Shown piece after piece: positions 27,580 to 37,053 of a stretch of 64,000 nt of DNA; the first letter of the stretch is position 1, and each line of letters starts with the position of its first letter. The DNA is from Sphingobacteriia bacterium (lineage in GTDB: Bacteria; Bacteroidota; Bacteroidia; Bacteroidales; UBA7960). The notes under the pieces were generated by a model that was not told where the DNA came from, ran no database searches, and was given only the letters and a program-made list of their open reading frames with translations. A program made the translations under genes and the position numbers. Where the stretch lies: positions 62,001-126,000 of the forward strand of contig JAABRR010000007.1 of the NCBI GenBank assembly GCA_011390785.1, read 5' to 3'.

Positions 27580-28398
27580 TTAAATATACTCAATTTTGCC
27601 TTTTACAGCATTGGTTTTGTAGTTAAGTTTTTGAATAAAATCAATAGATAATTCGTTAAAAAGATCTGCTTTCTCAATATTTACAACATGTCCGCATTTT
27701 TCAATAACGGCCAAAGACCTGTTTTTATATTTATTAACCAATTCTTTAACTGGTTCGAGCAGTATATAGTCCTGATCTCCCATAACATAAAGAGTTGGCA
27801 GACCAGGATCTTCTGCTTCCATCTTATTGAGCTTTGCTGTTAATCGTCGGGTTAGTTTAAACCAACGGATAAACTCATGACGAGCAAGTTTCCGTGCTTC
27901 TGAAATGAAGATATTCCTTGATTCTCCATGTTGTTCCATAGGCATAATTATAAAAGCAAATACTTTATACAGCCACATGTAAGGAATTACCTTATGAAAA
28001 GCCCTACCCATACGTACCAGAAAACGTGATTTTAGATTAAGACGGGTGATAGCTCCTACAAGAATCATAGATTCGACATATTCTTTTCGAATTTCCGCAA
28101 TTTTTCGAACAATGATAGTTCCCATACTTACCCCTACAAAATGGGCTTTGCTTATATGCTGATGGTCAAGAACTTTTACAATATCTAAAGCGATATTCTC
28201 AAAAGAATAACTATTTGTTGCATCCCGTTTAATTTTGGCTGATCGGCCATGACCATGCAAGTCAATTAACAAAAGGTTAAAATGCTTTGCATAAGATTGA
28301 ATCTGCCTGTACCAAACAACTGAGCTTCCACCAGCTCCGTGAATAAAAACCACCCAATCTTTGGCTTGATTATGAATATAAGTTTTGTGAAAAAGCAT
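27580..28398 (-). CDS. Alpha/beta-hydrolase
   Basis: The ATG at 28398 gives 272 residues. The oxyanion-hole motif HGAGG, the strand ending IDLHGHGRS, the nucleophile elbow GVSMG (Ser) and a late GHVVN (His) identify an alpha/beta-hydrolase with a helical lid. The acid is probably the Asp in MGDQDYI. The substrate (ester, amide or lipid) cannot be predicted. No operon partner is obvious. Confidence 0.88.
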   Translation of the reverse strand: MLFHKTYIHNQAKDWVVFIHGAGGSSVVWYRQIQSYAKHFNLLLIDLHGHGRSAKIKRDATNSYSFENIALDIVKVLDHQHISKAHFVGVSMGTIIVRKIAEIRKEYVESMILVGAITRLNLKSRFLVRMGRAFHKVIPYMWLYKVFAFIIMPMEQHGESRNIFISEARKLARHEFIRWFKLTRRLTAKLNKMEAEDPGLPTLYVMGDQDYILLEPVKELVNKYKNRSLAVIEKCGHVVNIEKADLFNELSIDFIQKLNYKTNAVKGKIEYI

Positions 28399-28620
28399 AA
28401 TAAATTTAAAACACAAAAGTATCCCTAATTATTTTATTGAAAACAAAAATAAGAATAAAACAATTAATCAATTGTTCAGGGAAAAGTAATAAATATAGCC
28501 TGATTGCAAAAATATATGTCAATGATTGTGCCGACAATAAAATAAATTGTTAGGATTTTAGTCTGTTTCAATAGCAGGATGATTTTTAAACTCACACTTT
28601 CCCTGTTTAAAAATATTATG

Positions 28621-28628
28621 TAGGTTTG
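28621..28628 (+). promoter_or_regulatory. -7 box before meaB
   Basis: TAGGTTTG, a perfect TAnnTTTG, with TTTC (28598-28601, one mismatch from TTTG) 19 bases upstream. The start site falls about 10 bases before the ATG. The rest of the 246-base gap holds nothing recognisable. Confidence 0.65.
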
Positions 28629-28644
28629 CACAAAATAAATTCCC

Positions 28645-29769
28645 ATGCATCAGGAAAAAGAGAAAGGAGAAAATACTCATTTCGAGAGCACTTTAAAAGT
28701 GAATAAGGGTGTTGAACAACCATCGGTTCTCAACGATAATGCCATTCGTAAATTTCATGAACGTAAGAGAGAGGAGTTAAGTGTGAACGATTATTTTGAA
28801 GGAATTCTTTCCGGAAACCGAAGTATTTTAAGCAAGGCTATTACTTTGGTTGAGAGTTCGTTGCCATCCCATTATGAAAAGGCACAGCAGATTATAGAAA
28901 AGTGTATGCCATGGTCATCTAAGTCATTTAGAATTGGAATTACCGGAGTGCCTGGGGTTGGAAAGAGTACTTTTATAGAAGCTTTTGGAATGGATTTGAT
29001 TGAGAAGGGGCATAAAATTGCGGTTTTAGCCGTTGACCCCAGCAGTTCCATATCCAAGGGGAGTATTTTAGGTGATAAAACCCGGATGGAGCACTTATCA
29101 GTTCATCCTGATGCTTTCATACGTCCAAGTCCATCTGCTGGTTCATTGGGCGGTGTGGCAAGAAAAACCCGTGAAATCATAATATTGTGCGAGGCCGCCG
29201 GATTCGACAGGATCATGGTGGAAACAGTAGGTGTAGGTCAGTCGGAAACCGCTGTACACTCTATGGTAGATTTTTTTCTTCTTTTAATGCTGGCGGGCGC
29301 AGGAGATGAGTTACAGGGCATTAAACGGGGAATTATGGAGATGTGTGATGGGATGGTTATAAATAAGGCTGACGGAGAAAATCTTAATCAGGCCAAATCT
29401 GCAAGAGTGCAATATTTGAGAGCCCTTCATTTATTTCCTCCTGCACCTTCAGGCTGGATACCTAAGGTAGAGATATGTTCGTCAGTTGAAAAAACAGGTA
29501 TTGATAAGGTTTATGAGATGATATTGTCTTACGAACAGCATGTTCGAAACAATAAATATTTTGATACAAACCGCAAAACCCAGCAGAAATATCAGATGTA
29601 CGAAACAATAAACCAGATTCTTTCCGATAATTTTCATAATAATCCAGTCATACAAAGCATTACAAAGTCTACTATTGAGCGTATGCAGGAAAACCTTCTC
29701 ACTCCATATCAGGCAGCTCAGGTATTGCTTGATGCGTATTTGTCTGGTAGTAACAAGAATCCTCTTTAG
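28645..29769 (+). CDS. meaB: Methylmalonyl-CoA mutase-associated GTPase MeaB
   Basis: MeaB is a G3E-family GTPase that guards loading and repair of the adenosylcobalamin cofactor in methylmalonyl-CoA mutase. The P-loop GVPGVGKS is at 101-108, then AVDPSSSISKGSILGDKTRM, the ETVGVGQSE switch, and the base-recognition NKAD. Length 374 includes a ~45-residue N-terminal extension. The mutase genes mutA and mutB, usual neighbours, are not in the window. Confidence 0.93.
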   Translation: MHQEKEKGENTHFESTLKVNKGVEQPSVLNDNAIRKFHERKREELSVNDYFEGILSGNRSILSKAITLVESSLPSHYEKAQQIIEKCMPWSSKSFRIGITGVPGVGKSTFIEAFGMDLIEKGHKIAVLAVDPSSSISKGSILGDKTRMEHLSVHPDAFIRPSPSAGSLGGVARKTREIIILCEAAGFDRIMVETVGVGQSETAVHSMVDFFLLLMLAGAGDELQGIKRGIMEMCDGMVINKADGENLNQAKSARVQYLRALHLFPPAPSGWIPKVEICSSVEKTGIDKVYEMILSYEQHVRNNKYFDTNRKTQQKYQMYETINQILSDNFHNNPVIQSITKSTIERMQENLLTPYQAAQVLLDAYLSGSNKNPL

Positions 29770-29833
29770 TTTTCATAATAATTTTTGGCATACGCCTGAT
29801 TATATTTTGCACTGATCTCCAAAAACTGGTAGG

Positions 29834-30760
29834 ATGGATAAACAAGGCATTATTTCGAGAAAATCTTTTAAATACCTTTTACCAATTCTGATTGGGGTTC
29901 ATTTTTCTTCTTTTTCGGTAATGGGGAATTCTCATAAGCAGGTTTTGGGTAAAAAGACAAATCATTTTAGTTGGCTAACGCCCGTAACATCAAAACAAGC
30001 ATCCAAAGACCTGAAATGGATATATGGGCTCAATCTGGGTGGATATTTTGCAAACCCTTCCACTGCAAATTATTATAACGGATCAGGCGAACATAATGTT
30101 GAAACAGCCTTAAACAGAATTCATAACAGAGACCGTTTGATCAGTAATGTTGATGAGATTATTGAGAACTTTGAAATTGGTGAACTCCCTTTAAATATGC
30201 ATTATAGCCCGGGTGTATTGATCGGGTTTTTTGGAGGATTGAATTTTGGCAACAGCCTTTCTTTTTTAGGAGAGTTTAATTACACCAAACTATCTGTGGC
30301 TGATAAATTTACTATTTTCACAGATATATTTACATCCACATCGGAGCCATTCAGGCTTTTATCTGATATTTATGCTTCTGAAGAAAGAATTGAACTCCGT
30401 ATGGGTATTCAATACACTCTAAGTACAGATTCTTATATCCATCCTTTTGTTGAAAGTGGTATTAACATTACCGACACAAAGGTTATTGAGAATAAAGTTT
30501 TGGTTGGCGGGATGGAATTCAGCATTCGTGAAATTCGCTCTGAATATTATAATGTACGTGATTACGGCATGGGGTTCGGAATCTACACATCACTGGGAAT
30601 GCATATGGTGGTAAGTGATAATTTTAGTTTCAGGATGGGTGGTTCGGTTAGCTACAGCCAAATTAATCTGGGTGAAAATAACCAGATTTCTCCGCTATTT
30701 ACCGGGTTTATCAGGTTAAATCTACATGAAATATTTAATCCTTCGCAGGGGGAAAATTAA
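29834..30760 (+). CDS. Outer-membrane beta-barrel protein, unknown
   Basis: A hydrophobic signal segment at about 13-30 is followed by ~270 residues of alternating amphipathic strands (LKWIYGLNLGGYF, GVLIGFFGGLNFG, FSFRMGGSVSYSQINLG), the pattern of a Bacteroidota outer-membrane barrel. The frame starts 64 bases after meaB and may share its transcript. The stop overlaps the convergent acyltransferase gene by 4 bases. No specific function recognised. Confidence 0.7.
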   Translation: MDKQGIISRKSFKYLLPILIGVHFSSFSVMGNSHKQVLGKKTNHFSWLTPVTSKQASKDLKWIYGLNLGGYFANPSTANYYNGSGEHNVETALNRIHNRDRLISNVDEIIENFEIGELPLNMHYSPGVLIGFFGGLNFGNSLSFLGEFNYTKLSVADKFTIFTDIFTSTSEPFRLLSDIYASEERIELRMGIQYTLSTDSYIHPFVESGINITDTKVIENKVLVGGMEFSIREIRSEYYNVRDYGMGFGIYTSLGMHMVVSDNFSFRMGGSVSYSQINLGENNQISPLFTGFIRLNLHEIFNPSQGEN

Positions 30761-31323
30761 TTTTTTGAAAGATTTTGATGTGATAAATTGAAGTTTTCGG
30801 GATATTTTGCCTGTTTGTTCTTATAAAACTCTTGTATTATTTTCATATCAGCTTCATAATCTCCGCTAGGGTAGAGTACCGGGCCCAAACCTCCCCCTTT
30901 TGTTCTATAGTCTAGAAACCCCATAATAATGGGTACATGCGTATGTTGGGCAATAAAATAAAATCCTTTTTTCCAGTTTTTGACTAATTTTCTTGTCCCT
31001 TCAGGAGTAATAATTAGAAAAAAGGAATCTGCATCATCCATTAAATGGGTAATTTTTTTAATTGTTCCTGCGCTAATACCCCTGTCTATCGGTATAGCCC
31101 CCAAAGATTTTAAGATAATTCCAAGTGGGAAAAAGAATGATTCTTGCTTAATTAAAACTTTGGGTTTCACTCCATGTGAAAGAAAACCCAGACGTCCGAT
31201 AACAAAATCCCAATTGCTTGTATGAGGGGCCATAATAATTACAGCTTTAGAAATACCTTCCGGCATACCGTGAGTAACTCTCCAGCCCATTAACTTCATT
31301 ATTAATCTGGCAAACCAACGCAT
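30757..31323 (-). CDS. PlsC-like 1-acyl-glycerol-3-phosphate acyltransferase family protein
   Basis: A short (188-residue) acyltransferase of the PlsC/LPLAT family, probably on the inner membrane. The catalytic HX4D motif is HTSNWD (His34, Asp39), and the second conserved block is ITPEGTRK. Such short proteins in Bacteroidota acylate lysophospholipids or related lipids; the acceptor is not certain. It lies 36 bases downstream of the pbp1A gene on the same strand. Confidence 0.85.
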   Translation of the reverse strand: MRWFARLIMKLMGWRVTHGMPEGISKAVIIMAPHTSNWDFVIGRLGFLSHGVKPKVLIKQESFFFPLGIILKSLGAIPIDRGISAGTIKKITHLMDDADSFFLIITPEGTRKLVKNWKKGFYFIAQHTHVPIIMGFLDYRTKGGGLGPVLYPSGDYEADMKIIQEFYKNKQAKYPENFNLSHQNLSKN

Positions 31324-31359
31324 AATTATATCGATATATTTTTATGATAAATATACATA

Positions 31360-33621
31360 CTAGAAAATACTTTGGTTAAATATTTCACCCGGCTTTGTTG
31401 TTCTCTGAATTTCTTCGCAATTGGTTTCAAAGTTGACGGGGTTGAGAGGAGGTTCAAAATCGCCTTGCGAGATTTCTATAGATTCATCTTCATATAATCT
31501 CTTCATGTATAAAGCCCATATAGGGAGCGACATATTTGCTCCCTGACCCAGAGTTATGGTACGAAATCTGATTCCTCTGTCTTCAGCACCTACCCAAATT
31601 CCAGTTGCCAGATCGGGGGTAATACCAATAAACCAGCCATCAGAATTATTTTGCGTAGTGCCAGTCTTACCGGCAATCGGGTTCATGAGATTATATTTAA
31701 ATCGTAAGCGAATTCCGGTACCACTCTCTACAACCCCTTTCATCAGCTCCAGCATTAAAAAGGCGGCCTGTTCATTCATGGCTTCATTTTGTTCCGGAGT
31801 GAAAGATTCAATCAAATTGCCGGTATTATCTTCGATATGAGTTATAAAGCTGGGTTTAATATATATCCCTTTATTGGCATAAGTTGACATTGCTCCTACC
31901 ATATCATAAACAGATAAGTCTGGTGTTCCAAGCGAAATGGCAGGGACGGCATCCATGGGTTGATTAATACCCATATTATTTACCAGTCGGATAAGTGCAT
32001 GGGGGGTATATCGTTTTATAAGGAAAGCTGAAACATAGTTTATTGAATTGGCAAGGGCCCATTTTAGAGTTACCATTTCACCTTCCCGTTCATCTGATGA
32101 GTTTTTGGGAGTCCATACAGTTCCATCACCCAGTTCAAAAGAAACGGGTGTATTGGGTACCTCGGTACAGGGGCCATATTCTCCTTCCATCATGGCCAGT
32201 GTATAAAGAAATGGTTTAAATGTAGAACCAACCTGCCTGCGGCTTTGGGTAACATGATCAAATTTAAAATGCCTGAAATCAATTCCTCCCACATAAGCTT
32301 TTACATGCCCGGTTTGTGGCTCTACCGACATTACGCCCGTATTAAGAAAAAACTTATAATACCTTATTGAATCCATAGGAGTCATTATGGTATCAATTTC
32401 ACCTTTCCAGGAAAAAACGCTCATGGCAACCGGCGTATTGAATATTATCCTGATCGAATCTTCTGGTACTTCGGCACTTCTAAGTTTTCTGAATCTTTCA
32501 CTACGCCTCATTGAGTTATTCATAAGCCGTCGTACATCATCCGATGTAAGATCAGAGCCAAAAGGTGCATTGGGGACTCCCCGCCAATGGTCGAAAAATG
32601 CTGGTTGAAGATCAAGTCCAAGATGTTCAGCTACGGCTGCTTCGGCGTGTTTTTGCATGCGGCTGTCAATGGTTGTGTATATTTTTAAACCATCACTGTA
32701 AATATTATAGTTTTCACCATTCGGCTTCTTGCGTGTTTGAGACCAACTGACCAGGTTTTGTCTTAATACTTCTCTGAAATAGGTTGCCGGTCCTGTATTC
32801 TGATCCTGCACCAAAAATTGCGACATATCTAACGGGATTACCCTCAATGAATCATACTCTTCTCGGGTAATATATCCATACCGGTTCATCTGACTTAATA
32901 CCACTTCCCTTCGTAAAGTTGATCTTTCGGGGTTTCTGACCGGATGAAACCAACTGGGGGCTTTTAACATGCCTACCAGAACAGCGGCTTCTTCAATCTT
33001 CAACGAATCGGGAGAAGTGTTGAAATAGGTCTTGGCTGCAGACTTGATACCAAAGGAGTGGCTGCCGAAATCAACTGTATTAAGATACATGGCCACTATT
33101 TCATCTTTGGTATAGTTTCGTTCGAGTTTTGCAGCTGTAACCCATTCTTTAAGTTTGATAATGATCATTTGAAATGTGGTTGGGCTTTCCTGCCTTGGGA
33201 AAAGATTCTTTGCCAGCTGCTGGCTTAAGGTACTACCCCCTCCCGCACTTCGTTGGCCCCCAAGAATATTTCTTACAATAACCCTAAGAAGGCTTCTGAT
33301 ATCAACACCGGAATGGTTTCTAAACCGTATATCTTCAGTTGCCATTAAAGCATTAACAACATTTGGGTTTAAATCATCGTAAGTAACATTGGATCGATTA
33401 TGAATATAGAAATTACCAAGCAGCTGGCCATCGGCAGAATATATTTCGCTGGCCAGGTTACTTTTAGGATTTTCCAATTCTTCAAACGAAGGCATAAAGC
33501 CCCATAATCCCAATGAAATGGAACCAAAAATAAGGATTCCCAGAATTACCGGAGACACCAATAATATCCAAAACCATTTGATGTATTTCCCAAAATTCTG
33601 TTTTTTTTCTTTTTTGCTCAT
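31360..33621 (-). CDS. Bifunctional penicillin-binding protein 1A
   Basis: A class A PBP that polymerises and crosslinks peptidoglycan. A cytoplasmic basic tail and one membrane helix (~15-40) are followed by a GT51 glycosyltransferase domain with catalytic Glu96 (MATEDIRF) and GGSTLSQQLAKNL, then a transpeptidase domain with nucleophile Ser466 in STFK, SIN at 526-528 and KTGT at 652-655. Length 753. It belongs to a minus-strand block holB-ricT-gldH-pbp1A that I recall as conserved in Bacteroidota. Confidence 0.95.
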   Translation of the reverse strand: MSKKEKKQNFGKYIKWFWILLVSPVILGILIFGSISLGLWGFMPSFEELENPKSNLASEIYSADGQLLGNFYIHNRSNVTYDDLNPNVVNALMATEDIRFRNHSGVDIRSLLRVIVRNILGGQRSAGGGSTLSQQLAKNLFPRQESPTTFQMIIIKLKEWVTAAKLERNYTKDEIVAMYLNTVDFGSHSFGIKSAAKTYFNTSPDSLKIEEAAVLVGMLKAPSWFHPVRNPERSTLRREVVLSQMNRYGYITREEYDSLRVIPLDMSQFLVQDQNTGPATYFREVLRQNLVSWSQTRKKPNGENYNIYSDGLKIYTTIDSRMQKHAEAAVAEHLGLDLQPAFFDHWRGVPNAPFGSDLTSDDVRRLMNNSMRRSERFRKLRSAEVPEDSIRIIFNTPVAMSVFSWKGEIDTIMTPMDSIRYYKFFLNTGVMSVEPQTGHVKAYVGGIDFRHFKFDHVTQSRRQVGSTFKPFLYTLAMMEGEYGPCTEVPNTPVSFELGDGTVWTPKNSSDEREGEMVTLKWALANSINYVSAFLIKRYTPHALIRLVNNMGINQPMDAVPAISLGTPDLSVYDMVGAMSTYANKGIYIKPSFITHIEDNTGNLIESFTPEQNEAMNEQAAFLMLELMKGVVESGTGIRLRFKYNLMNPIAGKTGTTQNNSDGWFIGITPDLATGIWVGAEDRGIRFRTITLGQGANMSLPIWALYMKRLYEDESIEISQGDFEPPLNPVNFETNCEEIQRTTKPGEIFNQSIF

Positions 33622-33661
33622 TCTGTTTTTTTTGATTTAATCATTTTTTCAATCATCCAAA

Positions 33662-34135
33662 TCATTTTTTCTTTTCAATACGGATACCCATATCACTAAT
33701 TCCCTTAATAGATTCATCGCGCATTGCATGCAAAATGGTAAACTCATATTCCCCTTCAACGGGAAACCAAACATCTTTTCTAAAATGAAAGCTGTTAGAT
33801 TTAATATTCCCAAAACCCTTACCTGTCCATTTCCCTTGTTTATCGGCTAAAATTAATTCCACAGTGTCTTTAAATAGCCTTCCATCGGGAAACCGGGTCT
33901 GAAAAAATACGTAGAAATTACTATAATCATAGTCGGAGGTATTTCTCACATTAAGAAATATATCGTGTAAGGCCGTAGTATCAGCAAACTCGTGAGTAAA
34001 TCTGATCGTATCATCCATGGGCCATCCATCAACAGCGTCAAGCTTTTCGTTACGTTCAAAGGCGATTTGTTGGTTGCAACCGTAAAGAAATATTATGGAT
34101 AATAACGCTAAAAAGGGAAAATTATTTAAGTTCAT
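33662..34135 (-). CDS. gldH: Gliding-motility lipoprotein GldH
   Basis: The ATG at 34135 (157 residues) places a lipoprotein signal with lipobox LYGC near the N-terminus. The remainder is a beta-rich domain with DDTIRFTHEFADT, NTSDYDYSNFYVFFQTRFPDG and GKWTGKGFG typical of GldH. GldH is associated with gliding and T9SS function; it is also found in non-gliding Bacteroidota. It lies between ricT and pbp1A, its common position. A clear promoter just upstream rejects the longer TTG start at 34156. Confidence 0.9.
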   Translation of the reverse strand: MNLNNFPFLALLSIIFLYGCNQQIAFERNEKLDAVDGWPMDDTIRFTHEFADTTALHDIFLNVRNTSDYDYSNFYVFFQTRFPDGRLFKDTVELILADKQGKWTGKGFGNIKSNSFHFRKDVWFPVEGEYEFTILHAMRDESIKGISDMGIRIEKKK

Positions 34136-34153
34136 CGCATCATATTTTTGTTT

Positions 34154-34161
34154 CAAAGGTA
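34154..34161 (-). promoter_or_regulatory. -7 box of gldH
   Basis: TACCTTTG on the minus strand is a perfect box and would start transcription about 13 bases before ATG 34135. The box overlaps the alternative TTG start, which settles the gene start. Confidence 0.65.
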
Positions 34162-34265
34162 ACTTAAACTCAACCTTTTTCTCAATGGGAAAAAGTATAC
34201 CCAGTTAAAATAACTTTTAAATTAAGAAGAATTATAAAGACAAAAACACTTTTAAAACACATCAA

Positions 34266-35429
34266 TTAATCATCTGTATTTTTTCTGGGTCTGGATTTTT
34301 TTTTCCTGCGTTTTGAAGTATTGGTAGTTGGTTTATCAAAACGTGTAAGGCTATCTTCTTCGTATCCGGTTTCTTGTCGTTTTTCCTTTTCAGTATCAAC
34401 ATACCCATCGGGTTCAAGAACTTCAGGCATAATATTTTTTCTGTTCATTTCCTGAATTTCTTTTACCCGATCAGTTGTTATACAAATAAAATTTGACGGA
34501 TTATCCTGATAAGTGTAATACATTAAATTTCTAAGAATGTCTGTTTTTTGATGAAATGCTCGTCCTTTTTTAGTTTGGAGAGCTAAAGAGTTATCGGGAT
34601 GATTTTTCAGACTGTCCAGATAGCAATCATTTTCGTAGTTGATACAGCATTTTAATTTGGAACACTGTCCGGCAAGTTTTTGCGGATTAAGTGAAAGTTG
34701 CTGTGTACGCGCAGCGTTTGTAGAAACGGACCGGAAGTTGGTAAGCCAGGTAGAACAACATAGTTCGCGACCGCAGGAGCCTATTCCTCCTAAACGGCTT
34801 GCTTCCTGCCGCATACCTATTTGGCGCATTTCAACACGTACATTGAAATTTTCAGCGAGTTTTTTTATTAATTCGCGAAAATCTACCCTTTCATCAGCGG
34901 TATAATAAAATATAGCTTTTGTTTTATCTCCTTGATATTCAACATCACTAATTTTCATATCTAGCTTTAGTGAAGATGCAATTTCGCGTGATCCATGCAT
35001 GATAGAATTTTCCTGTTCAACAGCAGCTATCCATTTTTCAATATCGGTAACCTTTGCTTTGCGGTATACTTTTTTAAACTCGGTTTTATTGATATCGATC
35101 TTTTTATTTTTTAGTTGCAGTTTCACAATTTCTCCGGCAATGGTTACTATTCCGATATCATGACCCGGAGAAGCTTCTACTGCTATAATATCTCCTTCTT
35201 CAAGATCAAGGTCTTCGGGAACAGCAAAGAAATCCTTTCTCGAATTTTTAAAACGAACTTCTACCAACTCTTTTGTGGGGAAGTTTTTGGGTGGTTTTAT
35301 TTTGTCAATCCAGTTAAATACGTTTAACTTGGTACACGAATGGGCGTGTACTTCTTCTTGTCTTGTGGTATTTGGGCGAGGGGTTTGTCTGCATCCTCTT
35401 GATATAAAGTTGTTATTAGTGTTTTCCAA
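34266..35429 (-). CDS. ricT: PSP1-domain protein RicT (YaaT)
   Basis: The central PSP1 domain (about 45-275) contains clustered cysteines in GSCGRELCCSTWL and CSKLKCCINYEND, the iron-sulfur-binding signature of RicT. In Bacillus RicT acts with RicA and RicF in RNA processing; in Bacteroidota the partners are usually absent, so the role is uncertain. The C-terminus is a long basic, disordered tail (SKRRKKKSRPRK). It sits between holB and gldH. Confidence 0.88.
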   Translation of the reverse strand: MENTNNNFISRGCRQTPRPNTTRQEEVHAHSCTKLNVFNWIDKIKPPKNFPTKELVEVRFKNSRKDFFAVPEDLDLEEGDIIAVEASPGHDIGIVTIAGEIVKLQLKNKKIDINKTEFKKVYRKAKVTDIEKWIAAVEQENSIMHGSREIASSLKLDMKISDVEYQGDKTKAIFYYTADERVDFRELIKKLAENFNVRVEMRQIGMRQEASRLGGIGSCGRELCCSTWLTNFRSVSTNAARTQQLSLNPQKLAGQCSKLKCCINYENDCYLDSLKNHPDNSLALQTKKGRAFHQKTDILRNLMYYTYQDNPSNFICITTDRVKEIQEMNRKNIMPEVLEPDGYVDTEKEKRQETGYEEDSLTRFDKPTTNTSKRRKKKSRPRKNTDD

Positions 35430-35517
35430 AATCAGGGAATATTTAGGGGTTATGTAAAATCTAATTATTTAATAGTATACTTATAAATATCGTATTCATG
35501 CAAATGTAGCAAAATAA

Positions 35518-36654
35518 TCACTTTTTTATTTGTATAAATATCTGAGCCATTTTAAGAGAAAGATCAGTAAAAAGAATTTTGGGGTTTGCGTTTCTTTCTA
35601 CATGATAAATTGCTTTAGAAAATTCATCTGTCATTTGAATTGCAATGAATGGGGGAAGTACTTTCGAAAATTTCACAATAAATTCTTCTGCTTCCGGGTG
35701 TGCTCTTACCATTTTATTGGCTTTATAGTTAACCAACGTAGCATTCCTAAATATTTCAAGTCCAAATTTGAGAATTGTTTTTTGCCTTTCTCTTCCCATT
35801 TTGGCTAATGCATCAACAAATTTTAACATCTCTGCAAAATTAAAAGCATAGCAATCGCGCAGCCAGTCTCTTATGAAATTCATCTGGTTATCATGGGTTT
35901 CATCGTTATTACAAAGTGCCAGAGCCTGAAAGAAGTTCCCATCGGCCATAAAAGCAGCTTCCTGTGCTTGTGAGAGAGAAAAATTGTAGAGATTAACAAG
36001 TCCTTCCTCAACTTCTGACGTGGATAACCGGGGAACTCGAATAATCTGGGTGCGCGATAAAATGGTATTAAGCACCTGATCCTGGTTTTCAGATACGATC
36101 AGAAAAAGCGTTTTGGCAGGTGGCTCCTCCAATATTTTCAGAAGCTTTGGAGCTGCAGAATGATAGAGCCTTTCAATCATCCAGATAATAACAATCTTAT
36201 ACTCACTTTCGTAAGATTTAAAACCCAGTACCCGAATAATTTCATTACAATCTTCAGCATTGATAATTCCCTGTTTGTTTTCCATTTCTATATGGTTATA
36301 CCATGTATTAAGACTAACATAGGGCGATTTTTCAAGGAAACTTCGCCATTGGTTGATATAATCTTTGCTGGCAAAAGTTTTATCTCCTTGTTTTTTAGAT
36401 GCTACCGGATAGAAATAATTGAGATCGGGATGTGCAAGTTTGTTGAATTTAAGGCATGAAGAGCATATTCCACAAGCATCAGCATCCTTTTTATTGGTGC
36501 AGGTTAAATATCGGGCATAAGCAATGGCTAAAGCCAATTTTCCTGAGCCTTCAGGGCCGAGAAATAATTGAGCATGGCTTATACGACCCATGTTGATGTT
36601 GTTGATCAGCTTTTGTTTAATTTGCTTTTGCCCGGCAATATCCTTAAAATACAT
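35518..36654 (-). CDS. holB: DNA polymerase III delta-prime subunit
   Basis: A clamp-loader AAA+ subunit: P-loop-like GPEGSGKLALAIA (about 33-45), a zinc-binding cysteine set in CTNKKDADACGICSSCL, and the SRTQIIRVPRL sensor region (the SRC equivalent). Delta-prime subunits load the beta clamp with DnaX and HolA. Length 378 is normal. First gene of the holB-ricT-gldH-pbp1A block. Confidence 0.9.
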   Translation of the reverse strand: MYFKDIAGQKQIKQKLINNINMGRISHAQLFLGPEGSGKLALAIAYARYLTCTNKKDADACGICSSCLKFNKLAHPDLNYFYPVASKKQGDKTFASKDYINQWRSFLEKSPYVSLNTWYNHIEMENKQGIINAEDCNEIIRVLGFKSYESEYKIVIIWMIERLYHSAAPKLLKILEEPPAKTLFLIVSENQDQVLNTILSRTQIIRVPRLSTSEVEEGLVNLYNFSLSQAQEAAFMADGNFFQALALCNNDETHDNQMNFIRDWLRDCYAFNFAEMLKFVDALAKMGRERQKTILKFGLEIFRNATLVNYKANKMVRAHPEAEEFIVKFSKVLPPFIAIQMTDEFSKAIYHVERNANPKILFTDLSLKMAQIFIQIKK

Positions 36655-36952
36655 GTTCTTTATTGTTTTGCAAGGGTCAAAAATACCAAGAATTAGCCGA
36701 TTTTAACCAACTATTAGCCTTAAATAAAATTATTTGACGTTGCAAAATCTTCTGGCAAGTGATAAAGAAGACGAATAGCCGTTAATAATTGGTGTTTTTA
36801 TATTTTTTCAAACGACTTTAAATAAAAATCTGAAAAAGTTTTCAACATTTTATTATTCAAAAAGCCCTTTACCAGGTGGCATTTCAAGATTATTAAACCC
36901 AATCTGTTGGTAAAATTGATGTGTTTACATAACAATTTAATAAATTTATCTG

Positions 36953-36960
36953 TATCTTTG
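36953..36960 (+). promoter_or_regulatory. Upstream -7 box of the mltF-like gene (P1)
   Basis: TATCTTTG followed by CA, a perfect box, about 95 bases before the start codon. It is the first of two promoters in tandem. The gap 36655-36940 is otherwise AT-rich and empty. Confidence 0.55.
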
Positions 36961-36989
36961 CACATTATGTAGAACAACAAAAATTGTAT

Positions 36990-37020
36990 TTTGTAAGTTT
37001 AATAAATTGTTGTACTTTTG
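36990..37020 (+). promoter_or_regulatory. Proximal promoter of the mltF-like gene (P2)
   Basis: TTTG (36990-36993), 19 bases, TACTTTTG (37013-37020): a full consensus promoter. It overlaps a possible TTG start at 37018, so that start cannot be used from this promoter, and translation must begin at ATG 37054. Confidence 0.8.
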
Positions 37021-37053
37021 CCGGCTGTTTTGCATAGCAAAAATTTTGAAATT

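Noticed and set aside
27494-27593. Extended N-terminus of the coiled-coil protein at 26883-27494
   Set aside because: The upstream part is low-complexity, and ATG 27494 starts a signal sequence directly.
37018-37053. TTG start extending the MltF protein by 12 residues
   Set aside because: The TTG overlaps the -7 box TACTTTTG, so it is not transcribed from this promoter; ATG 37054 begins a good membrane anchor.
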